64,000 bases of DNA, taken from the NCBI GenBank assembly GCA_003344405.1, contig NOWV01000053.1, forward strand, positions 248,001 to 312,000, in the 5' to 3' direction. The stretch comes from Trichoplax sp. H2 (taxonomy: Eukaryota; Placozoa; Uniplacotomia; Trichoplacea). Numbering within the stretch: the first letter of the stretch is position 1; the number at the start of each line of letters is the position of its first letter. Below, one piece after another: positions 54,000 to 64,000 of the stretch. A program made the translations under genes and the position numbers. Under the pieces are notes generated by a model. The model was not told the origin of the DNA, ran no database searches, and worked only from the letters and a program-made list of their open reading frames with translations.

Positions 54000-55750
54000 G
54001 GCATTCACTGATACTAGCAGTCTAGCACTAATTCCAGTCACACTCAGTCACCAAGGGATTACTCACCCAGTCAGTCGGTACTGACATGGGACTACTAGAC
54101 TACAGTACAGTGTACAGTGTGGACAGTGGAGCACATTCTTTACAGATGTCTAGCACTACTTGTACGCACGCTCAGCCACCAGGGACTGCTCACCCAGTCA
54201 GTCAGTACTGACGTGGGACTACTAGACTACAGTACATACAGTGTACTGTGCTGTACAGTGTACAGTGTGGACAGTTGTCTAGCACTACTTCTACGCACGC
54301 TCAGGCACCAGGGAATGCTCACCCAGTCAGTCAGTACTGACGTGGGACTACTAGACTACAGTACATACAGTGTACAGTGTGGACAGTGGAGCACATTATT
54401 GACAGATGTCTAGCACTACTTGTACGCACGCTCAGCCACCAGGGACTGCTTACTCACTATTGACAGATGTCTAGCACTACTTGTACGCACGCTCAGCCAC
54501 CAGGGACTACTTACTGTGTACAGTACTGTACAGTGTACAGTGTGGACAGTGGAGCACATTATTGACAGATGTCTAGCACTACTTGTACACACGCTCAGCC
54601 ACCAGGGACTACTTACTGTGTACGCTGTACAGTACAGTGTACAGTGTGGACAGTGGAGCACATTATTGACAGATGCCTAGCACTACTTCTACGCACGCTC
54701 AGCCACCAGGGACTACTCACCCAGTCAGTCAGTACTGTACAGTACTGTACAGTCAGTGTACAGTACAGTACAGTGTGGACAGTGGAGCAAATTCTTTACA
54801 GATGTCTAGCACTACTTGTACGCACGCTCAGCCACCAGGGACTACTCACCCAGTCAGTCAGTACTGATGTGAGACTACAGTACAGTGTGGACAGTGGAGC
54901 ACATTCTTTACAGATGTCTAGCACTGCTTGTACGCACGCTCAGCCACCAGGGACTACTCACCCAGTCACGACTGACGTGTGAGAGGACACACGACACACA
55001 CAGTGGAGCATATTATTCACTGATGTCTAGCNNNNNNNNNNNNNNNNNNNNTGCTCACCCAGTCAGTCAGTACTGACGTGGGACTACTAGACTACAGTAC
55101 ATACAGTGTACTGTACAGTGTGGACAGTGGAGCACATTCTTTACAGATGTCTAGCACTACTTGTACGCACGCTCAGCCACCAGGGACTGCTTACTCACTA
55201 CAGTACAGTGCACAGTGTGGACAGTGGAGCACATTATTGACAGATGTCTAGCACTACTTGTACGCACGCTCAGCCACCAGGGACGACTTACTGTGTACAG
55301 TACAGTGTACAGTGTGGACAGTGGAGCACATTATTGACAGATGCCTAGCACTACTTCTACACACGCTCAGCCACCAGGGACTACTTATTGTGTACAGTAC
55401 AGTGTACAGTGTGGACAGTGGAGCACATTATTGACAGATGCCTAGCACTTCTTCTACGCACGCTCAGCCACCAGGGACTACTCACCCAGTCAGTCAGTAG
55501 TCAGTACTGATGTGGGACTACAGTACTGTACAGTCAGTGTACAGTATAGTACAGTGTGGACAGTGGAGCACATTCTTTACAGATGTCTAGCACTACTTGT
55601 ACGCACGCTCAGCCACCAGGGACTACTCACCCAGTCACGACTGACGTGTGAGAGGACACACGACACACACAGTGGAGCATATTATTCACTGATGTCTAGC
55701 AGTGACTAGCACTCATCCTACATTCCTACGCACGCTCAGTCACCAAGGAC
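54000..55750. repeat. Minisatellite of about fifteen 60-140-base units
   Basis: The core 'gtggacagtggagcacatta', 'ttgacagatgtctagcacta', 'cttgtacgcacgctcagcca', 'ccagggactac' recurs near 54152, 54281, 54411, 54472, 54584, 54678, 54808, 54920, 55154, 55249, 55347, 55445 and 55588, with worn edge copies near 54030 and 55707. Between cores lies a variable spacer that may or may not include 'tcacccagtcagtcagtactgacgtgggactac' and runs of gtacagt. The block is clearly richer in GC than its surroundings. Open frames here (54117-55076, 55512-55709) are repeat translations, not genes. Confidence 0.95.
55032..55051. other. Assembly gap (20 N)
   Basis: A run of 20 unknown bases inside the minisatellite. 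True array length is therefore unknown. Confidence 0.99.
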
Positions 55751-55803
55751 TACTCCACCATTTTTACCCAGTTCAGTACTGAGTACACACTACCCAGTAA
55801 CAC

Positions 55804-55837
55804 TAGAGACCCTCTACAGTACGATAGAGGGTCTCTA
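55804..55837. repeat. Perfect 13-bp inverted repeat with 8-base loop
   Basis: Arms tagagaccctcta (55804-55816) and tagagggtctcta (55825-55837) surround the loop cagtacga. It sits just beyond the right edge of the minisatellite. Confidence 0.9.
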
Positions 55838-55984
55838 AAGTCTGTTGAAGTAACACCCTTACTAACACGTGCACACTGCACAGTACTGCACTCAGTATAG
55901 TCACTAATACAGTGTACAGTACAATGTTCTGCACTGAACTGAACTGATTTCTGCACCCTATTGTGCAGTACTACGGTAGGAACA

Positions 55985-56058
55985 AAAGCCCTACAGTAAA
56001 GCCTATTGCAGTGCAGTACACTGTGTACACTGTACTGTACAGTGTACAGTAGGGCTTT
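55985..56058. repeat. Nested palindromes: outer 10-bp arms, inner 11-bp cruciform
   Basis: Outer arms aaagccctac (55985-55994) and gtagggcttt (56049-56058) enclose a near-perfect palindrome, gtacactgtac (56025-56035), t, gtacagtgtac (56037-56047). Confidence 0.85.
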
Positions 56059-56636
56059 CCCTATGACTCACTCTACTGTACGTTAAATGTTACAGCACTG
56101 GACTGTTTTATGGACAGCTAAAATGCTGTGTATTGTGTAAGAAACGTGTCCACTTGGGTGTGGTTCGTAATAGTGTGAGCCAAACGACTTTTCACTACGT
56201 AGTGGACAGCTATTTTCCACATTGCACACTGCCTGTACAGTGTATTGTACAGTACCGTGCACTCCAAATTACAGTACTAGGAGTACTGTACACTGTACTG
56301 TCCTAGTCAATGCCAGTGTGTACAATAAGGTGATAACTTGGCACTGTAGAACTTACACTCACTCCGCACTTGGTGTGAGTCTCGCCAATATTGCAAAGCA
56401 AAACCACTACTGACAGTTCACTGTGGCAACTGGCAACTTTCTTGCAAGTGTGCGAGCGCGCCAAATCACTTTATTTTGAAAAGTAGCACAATTTGAGGCC
56501 ATTCGTTGATATTCATCGATAACTTCAGCGTAATTGAAAACTAGTTGACTTTGCCTGATCAAATCCAAACGATTTGTGCTTGAGGTGTTGTACCCATTAG
56601 GAGAAAAGTGACCGCTTGCGCCAAGAGTGGACGAAG

Positions 56637-59600
56637 ATGCCGTTGTTAAGACGTACTCAGTTTATACCAAATCAACCACCCGACGATCTACGACGGACTG
56701 AAGAAGTTTTTCGATGCCGCTATACCAATGAATTATTTCGCAGTTATGAGTAAGTAGCTCCATGATCATGGCTGCCAATAGTATCATCAAGATACTGTTG
56801 GCTAATGGCCAATGCTGTTATTCCATGTTGCTTTCATGATAACTTGTATATTCATTCATTACTCCAAGCTTCATTAAAATTAAAATATAGAAAATAGCGG
56901 GCAAAAATTTCACCATGACACTAGTCATACTTGCTCACCATATCCTATACTGTCATACTCTTTCAAGAGTGCAGTTTGGCACCAGTAGCCCAGACTGTAT
57001 CATGGCATTGTCTATCATCTCCTTTCTTTGTTTATTACAAGACAAAATGCCGTGAGTAATATTTTATGAATGCAGAGAAATCGTCATTATACTCAATGCA
57101 AGGCTAATTTCACCATGTGATACGGTTAGAATGCCAACATGCTCTACTGTAGAGTAGGAAGAAAACTTGGAAGCTTTTTCAATCGCAATCATGTTGATAG
57201 AAACATTGCCGGTTCAGTGGGGGCCCCTGTCACAAGGCCGGCCATAACTCGTTGACTGCAAGGATGGATGACGAGTAGGCCAGATGCTTTGAAACTAAAT
57301 ACATCATATTTTCTTCTTCTCTTGTTGCTCGTTCTACGGCTACTACCAAAGTACTATGACTTGATCATAGATTAGGAGTTGTGTACCGTGCCACTGTATT
57401 GTCTTCCATCCTTATTGACAATCTTGTGAATCTAGTATTGTACTGAGAATGGACAACTTTGAAAAGAATGTTAAATACGAACAAGCCCGTACAGTCGACG
57501 TCGACGTCATGTTAACTCTCTAGTTTTCTGCCATAATTCACAAGATACTTTCATTACTCAATGGAAAGCTAGCTATGTTAGGGCTACAGATAATGCCGAC
57601 CTAGTTAGGAATGATGATGGATGTTGATCGTCGATAGGATTACAACACTTGACTGACGTGATGATTCTTATTCGTATTTGTAATCGATTACCTGTCATTC
57701 AACTACTCTACTATACACTGTAGACGCTGTAGTATCCAATTTCAAGGAGAAGACGATAAAATTTCAATACATATAAATCCCCTTTCTGATGCACAGACAA
57801 TATCCATTCCAAGGCGTAGGAGAATCCACCGGATTGAAACTGAAACTTTGTCAATTTTTTACAATGTTAATCAACTTTTAGACTATGTAATACGGGTTTG
57901 CTTCACAATTTATTATGAATGATAACCGCATCGTTGGATAAACTCGGCACTAAAGTTGAATCAAGCTAGAAATAGATCGATTCTTGTTGAATATCTGATT
58001 AACATATCCCTTCATTAAACTAAATACTACTAAAATTGGATCTTAAAATCCGATATGATCATGAAAAATAAATGCTGACATGATCAAAATCCCAATTGCC
58101 GTCATTCCATTACAAGACTGTGTATTAATCATACACAATAGTACTATTACTGTACATACATTATTAACTAACTAAGGAATACTGAAGTGTGCTTCTATAT
58201 TTGACGTATCACGTACAGTAATGCAGTACTATACTATATATTGTTGTGTATATTACAGTATATATGCGTATATGCTCTTTTTTATTATACTTCATACAGT
58301 ACAATAATAATCAAAAAAGAGGATCGGTTAATCAGCTTCAATGAACGAGAATGACTTATCACGGATAAAATAGGTACTAAATTCATTAGTTAAACTGATG
58401 GAAGTAATTTATCCTACAACACGTAGTGACAAATGCAGCGCTGTATGAGTGTACTCTCCTGCTTGATTGATATAATATAATATATAATTACTGTTGAATA
58501 AATGTATAAGGTAATCACTTAATATTATACCATTCAACCATCAATTCTGAACCGGAGTCAAATCATGAATTATCTGCATACCGGTTAGCTAGCCATTCGA
58601 TGAAATTAGCACATCTGTGAATTAAATTATAATGAGGATGCTATGCATTGATAGTTTGGTAATCCTGGTAGACCTATAGTAGACCTTGCGATATCATAAC
58701 ACTGCACAGTCCACAATATTCCGTCTGCTGTCGACAATACACCTACAGTACCATAAGAGAGGAAATCTTATCACATCTCCAAACACTACAACGATATACG
58801 TACGTAACCCTCCCTAATAGTTGTGTACTGCATTATGTTACGGCATACATAGTTCAGCCAGGAGTGCCACAACAATAATTACAGTGCGTCTGCATGGAGC
58901 TTATTGAATTGCTAGATAGGCTTCATTTTTGATCCTATTTTTGGATTGGGAATGGCAATATCTTACAATATTATTGCTACGCTTGAGCTATTATCATTAT
59001 CTTTAATGTCGCTGATTTATTATTATTTATTAATTATAATGATGATTATGATAAAGTCATACGGTTTATATAATATGCTTTTAGATACTGTACTAACAGA
59101 AATGGATCGGCATTCTTTGCATTATAGAGCCTATTTCAATCGAACCATTTTATGCAATAGTATGGTATGGACATGTGAATACACAGGTCGCTCTAATTTA
59201 ACTTACAAAGAAGCTCTCAAATCGGAGGAAGCTGCTCGTGCGAATTTAGACTCGTTTCCAGAGGTATTACAACGCCAGATACTGCTCTTGATCGGTAATA
59301 TCAAGCGAAGCCGTACAACAGAATTGATCGATGAAATTTTAATACGTATTCGAGATTGCTATTTCCCTGGAGAAGTTGTAGAAATTACTCGTAATGACGA
59401 TAAGTAAGTTCAAGATCCTAATATCGTATTTAACCTAGTAAAAGTGGTATTTTCTAGAGCGCAATTTCATCAATATTTCGCTATGACCGCACAAAGTTTT
59501 AACTAAATCATCCATCCTTCACGTTATCGAAAGTCCCATTATTGTTCCCAAGGTTTACCTATTTCTTGCGTTCCTTTCAATATCATATTTACTGATTATC

Positions 59601-62600
59601 ATGGTGACTATTCATCAGCGGTTGTCACCAACTCTGCGTCTGTTATGCGAATGTTTGTGTAATTGTAGTATTATCATGAACGGTGTTTGGTAACCCAACA
59701 TTACAGTAATTCCCAACCTGGTTTAATTTCTGTTCTTTCGAGATATTAACTAATGTTGTTGTTAGCAGTAATTTCACAAAGTGATAAGCGATAATTTTGC
59801 ATATTTTTGAAAATGTTTCAGCTACACAATCGACACTACGTCATATAGCACTTTAATTACTTCCCTAAGATGTTTACTATGAAAATTGTATGGTTTAGTT
59901 GTCACTTGATTTAGAGTAGAATCTTGTGATAAAAACAATCTGAAAATATTAATAACACTTATACTGTTACCCTTCGTGTCTTTGTTAGAGTTTTAGGTGA
60001 AATTGTTAACGCTATCCCTCCGGACGATTTATCGATAGCCAAGAAGGGCCTGTCATTTGTTGAAAGCCAAGGCCCTTCCGATAACAACAGCGTAGAACGT
60101 ACACCAAATGGGAAAAGTAGGCGAGATTCTGTCACAGTCATTAATTTAGTTACTGATGACGTACCAAAAAGCTCTTCCAATAATAATCATGACGACAATG
60201 AAAAGAATAAGGCAAAAACAGCGATTACTGAACGAAATGCTCGCTATATATATGAAATTCGATTAACTGCTGATGATATTGTCATGACCAGTAATGCCTC
60301 TGCTATTAGGTAAGTTTCGAAATTTTACCTCAATGTCTTTACGAAAGCAAGCAAATCTTTACATTACCATGTACTATTTATGAACTGTAAACAGTTCAAG
60401 TATTTATTTTATGAAAAATGATTGATGATTACTGTTTGATATGTATTTAGCCGCAAGAAAGGCGTCTTAACAAAGGATAAACTGAGGCACTTTGTAAAAT
60501 TTGCATGTCGAAGAACATCAGAAAAGCATCCGTATTACGTGAAAGTCAGTGCAATATTGAAAAAATTAACCATCTCGTCTCATTGAACATATACTTGTGT
60601 TATACATAGTATACACTAATATCCATTTCATTCGTTTATTTACCCAGAATGAATTTATCAAAAAATTCAATTTACCGGAAAGTTTCAAAGAAAAACGCAA
60701 GCTAGTCTCTTCTGTGGGGAAGAGACAGTCACTCACGCCAACAATATCGAAAAATTCTCCGTTTTCATCTACTTCTAATCTGGGAGATAAGGCCTCGAAG
60801 AAAAAGGTTAGCATTTACATTCTTACCTCATTACTACTGAGCTCGTATTTCTTTTGTAATATTCCTGTAGGAACTAACGTATGAGATCTTATCTGATTAT
60901 GCCGTTAAAAGAATGTTTGTTGTCTTTCATTCTCTAGAGAGATGGTAAGGAACCGAAGAGTAAAAAGAAACTAAATTTAAATAAGCAATCTCCAGCTATG
61001 AGTAAGAGTGAACTAAAAGCCTTAAAAAAACAACGTAAAGAAGAAGAAAAAAAACGATTGGCAGAAGATAAAGCAAGAAGAAAGTTAGAAATGGAAGAGG
61101 AAAGGAAAAAACGAAAACAGATGGCAGAAGAAGCGAAACTAGAACGAAAACTGGAAAAAAAACGAGTTCGTTTCAATTTGTTGTATTGGACACTAGGGAT
61201 AACTACATTAAAACGTGGCATGCCCTTTTAGTTATAGTAACGCTTTAAAAACTAATGCATGGAGGTGGCAATAGTCTGTAATGTGCAATGGAATGTTTTT
61301 ATGTTATCCATAGGAAAGGGACCGTCTTCGTAAAGAAAAGCAGTTGCAAGCTCAAAGAATGGAAGAATGGAGTAGACCACGCGACGATCTGGAACTCGAT
61401 GATTTACAGGTTTTAAGAAACTTATGATAGAGGATGAAAATTTACAACAACGCTAAACTTGAATTATATTCTGTTTGTAGATCTTGCCTACACCATGTAG
61501 TGCTACAAAAGTAATTGATAATTTCTTATTCGGAAAAGCTGTAATGGTGTTAGAGTTCTTAAATAGCTTCGATGAAGTCTTTTCAGCAAGTGAATCTTTA
61601 CCGATGCCGATAACTTTTGGTATGTTTATTTTATATCTTAAACGTTGAAATATTGATTCTGTAACAAAACGATTGATTTTTGTTGGTATGCAGAGAATCT
61701 AGAAAAGGCCCTTTGTAGTTCTGAGGTAGATGGATTATTTAGTGATTTAGTTCAGTTTTTATTGGGTGATTTGGTCAAAGAATATCAAGAAGAGGAAGAA
61801 GAAAAAGAAGAAGAAATTAAGCTAGATGGCATACAAAAAGTTGTTTCACCCCCTGGAGAAAAAGAAGACATTGATGGTGTTGACGCCGCAGGTAAGGCTG
61901 GTATATTGGTATATGTGTAACTGCTAATTCCATATTCTGTATTATTTAAGAGAAAGATAACCATTAATGAGGCTGTCATTGTTCAGGTACTTTAAATCAA
62001 GCGCCAATCGATGGAAGTATTGGATATGCTTGGTCCCGTCTGACACAAGGAATACCCTTCCGAGAGATTAAATTCGATTGTTATACTTGTCCTGAATTGC
62101 TTCGGCTACACTTGTTATCAAGTTGTAGAATCGCTATGGGTGATGCTCGTTACCGATGGCAACGAAGAGGAGGATATATGACGACTGATGATCCCGGTAT
62201 ACTTTATAGTCATTGTCGTAATTTCAATTTTAATCATATGCTTTTTGTAGCATGTTACATCATTCTTACAGTGTTATATGTTATCATTTGACCTTAAAAT
62301 ATTACAGCTGCTGAACTAGTTCGAAAGAATCCTGAGTTACTAAGCAAGTTGACAGTAGGAAATTTATATGATCTCGAACCTCGACATAAATTAGAAATCC
62401 TAGAAGTCCTATGCGGTCAACTATTGACGTTAGTCTCTACCAGAGATTATCTTGACGAGTGTACGTTAAAATATCGCGAATTAAAGCACAAATTAAAGGA
62501 AGACCAATGGGCCGAACAGCGGCAAGCTAGAAAAGAAGCTGCCAAGCAGAGGAAAAGGGCAGAATCTAAATTGAAAACTAATTTAGAAAAGACGGATGGT

Positions 62601-64000
62601 AACCAAAGTGAAAAAGAAGAAACTCAGTATGATAATTTTACCTTTTGTGACAGTGTTACTTTTATTAAAAGATATTTAACATTTTATGGTCGATGTACTG
62701 AGTTGACTATAGGCGACATTTATATCCATATTCTAGCTCTGATGATGCTGACGTTCCATGCAAGAAGAGTAACGATGAAGATGAAGAAAATGGGATGTCT
62801 GACGAAGAAAGTAATACTTCTGAAGATGAAGAAGATCAGGAAGAAAGAAAGGAAAGAATAAAAGAAACAATGCAAGAAATTGCTGATATAACTTCCATCA
62901 TCAATCTTAGACCTTTAGGTCGAGATAGAAGCTTTAGACGTTATTGGGTCTTCAAAACCTTTCCAGGACTAGTAGTAGAAGACGATGAAAGAGAAAATGG
63001 TATCTTGAAAATATACGTAATTTTATTTATGTTTCTAAATTGTATTATATGTATTAGCGTTTCATTAAAGTGAATGCGTACAAGATTCCTTTACATTCAC
63101 TACTATTGACATCTGCTATAGAACTGTACTGTATAATAAATATAATTTGTAAAATTTTTTATAGATACTGTAAGAGTTGACGAGGTTATTCGAAAGGCAG
63201 AAAATATTCAAGCTGCAGAAATAACTGAAACGATTGAAACTGATAGTAAAATGGAAGCTGTAAAGAGAGAACCCGGAATTCTCGATAATGACAGCAGCGA
63301 ATTAAAAGTGGGCAGTGATAATAACCCTCTTATTGTTGGAGATCATGAAATGGTAGTAAAGAATGACAATTCACAGTCAGAAACTGCATCATCTATGATA
63401 AATATATCTATAGATCCTTACTATGAAAACGGTAAAAGACTTTATTGGTCATACTACAAGACCGTGAAAGATCTTGATAATTTGATTAACGCACTGAATT
63501 CACGAGGTCACCGCGAGCGAGCATTAAAGAAAGTTTTACAGCGTGAATATGCATCCTTACAAAATTCTTTACAGTTATCCAGTGAAAGTAAGACTTGTAC
63601 AGAAAATAAAAAATCCCGTTTATCACACGTTCAAGAAGAGAATGTTGATGCTGAAAGTTTTATGTTGGATGCATTACGAGAAGAAGTGTTAGATTTAGAG
63701 TGTCGTTTATGGGAAGGTGGTTTAGGTGGAATTGACGGTGAATGGCGTGATGATTGGCGAGAAAAGATAGAAGAGTTGGAGATTTCAGATATGATGAAAC
63801 AAAGTGCTAATGGCGATGACAGTATAGCAAATGGATGCAGTGATAGCGGAATTCAACCCGATAAACCTCTTAATACTTCAGGAAATAGAATGAATCATGG
63901 AGCAGCCAACAGTATTTCATCTAATACTGGCTTAGGCTCATCAGAAAATATCAACATAAATCCAATTGTTAAACAATTCGCTGAAAGTTTATTGCAAATA
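56637..64000 (+). CDS. BAZ1A: BAZ1A/ACF1-like chromatin remodeller subunit, 3' end beyond window
   Basis: Large partner of the ISWI ATPase in ACF/CHRAC nucleosome-spacing complexes (nuclear). Exons: 56637-56749, 59128-59403, 59989-60309, 60451-60544, 60648-60806, 60938-61165, 61314-61409, 61481-61619, 61694-61891, 61987-62196, 62308-62626, 62713-62999 and 63165-64000 (still open). They join in phase to 1092 codons. Residues 1-130 are the WAC domain (opening MPLLRRTQF; later FNRTILCNSMVW, TYKEALKSEEAARANL). About 325-395 is a Lys/Glu-rich coiled coil. DDT begins near 430 (LFGKAVMVLEFLNSF). WHIM-type motifs are RYRWQRRGGY, LEILEVLCGQLLTLVSTRDY, PLGRDRSFRRYWVF (785-798) and LINALNSRGHRE (920-931). 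PHD finger and bromodomain are expected past 64000. Donors after exons 4 (GTCAGT), 6 (GTTCGT) and 12 (GTATCT) are weak and set by phase and protein match. BAZ1B is less likely given the N-terminus. Confidence 0.93.
56750..59127. other. BAZ1A intron 1 (2.4 kb)
   Basis: It starts with GTAAGT and ends with attatag. No repeat array or open frame of note was seen inside. The in-frame extension left of exon 2 (from 58946) is intron read-through with no WAC similarity. Confidence 0.8.

Noticed and set aside
54117-55076. Overlapping open frames giving THAQPPGTT-type repeated peptides
   Set aside because: They are translations of the minisatellite, occur in more than one frame, and have no start context, splice structure or non-repeat flank.
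62349-62349. Separate gene start at 62349 or 62795
   Set aside because: Both lie inside BAZ1A exons that join in phase with upstream and downstream exons. The first opens with TTG.
62629-62861. C-terminal half of the open frame 62349-62861 as coding
   Set aside because: It reads through a ~86-base intron (62627-62712). The real frame resumes at 62713 as the acidic segment before PLGRDRSFRRYW.
1-64000. tRNA, rRNA and CRISPR features
   Set aside because: Scanning for B-box-like GGTTCRANNCC with a matching A box, for rRNA cores and for evenly spaced identical short repeats gave nothing convincing. The arrays here are diverged tandem repeats without unique spacers.

Overview
The window looks like nuclear DNA of an early-branching animal, most likely a placozoan (Trichoplax/Hoilungia type). 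This is inference. The sequence is AT-rich, and the confident multi-exon genes have 11 to 14 short exons with many introns of about 70-400 bases. It also holds an intronless, motif-degenerate class A GPCR and an animal-type ISWI-partner gene (BAZ1A/ACF1). Two 20-base N runs mark scaffold gaps.

Bases 1-34,000 hold little coding sequence. I find one probable first exon of a small secreted-peptide precursor (3896-4081) and one decayed ankyrin-repeat gene (9215-11027). Much of the rest is old tandem duplication with very different unit lengths: a ~970-base duplication containing an ~83-base sub-repeat, a ~370-base satellite of ten units, and arrays of about 125, 335, 150-215, 75, 90, 70 and 375 bases. 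The gap at 21044-21063 is flanked by two versions of the same sequence and is probably an unmerged overlap.

Bases 34,400-51,000 hold three genes. They are an intronless seven-transmembrane receptor (34455-35435, +), a complete 14-exon glutamate carboxypeptidase II-like M28 zinc peptidase (45474 to 37423, -, 751 aa, all zinc ligands present), and a complete 11-exon mitochondrial dihydrolipoamide succinyltransferase (DLST, 50917 to 48241, -, 440 aa). For both multi-exon genes I rebuilt every exon with consistent phase, and each total is an exact multiple of three.

Bases 51,000-56,600 separate DLST from the divergent BAZ1A. They contain a relatively GC-rich minisatellite (54000-55750) and palindromes built from GTACAGTAC/TGTACA words, a vocabulary also seen upstream of the peptidase. 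From 56637 to the right edge runs BAZ1A (+): WAC, coiled coil, DDT and WHIM-type regions are present, and the gene leaves the window before its PHD and bromodomain.

The genes are not a functional cluster. They are a sensory receptor, a cell-surface peptidase, a TCA-cycle enzyme and a chromatin remodeller. I found no RNA genes, CRISPR arrays or intact transposons by eye.
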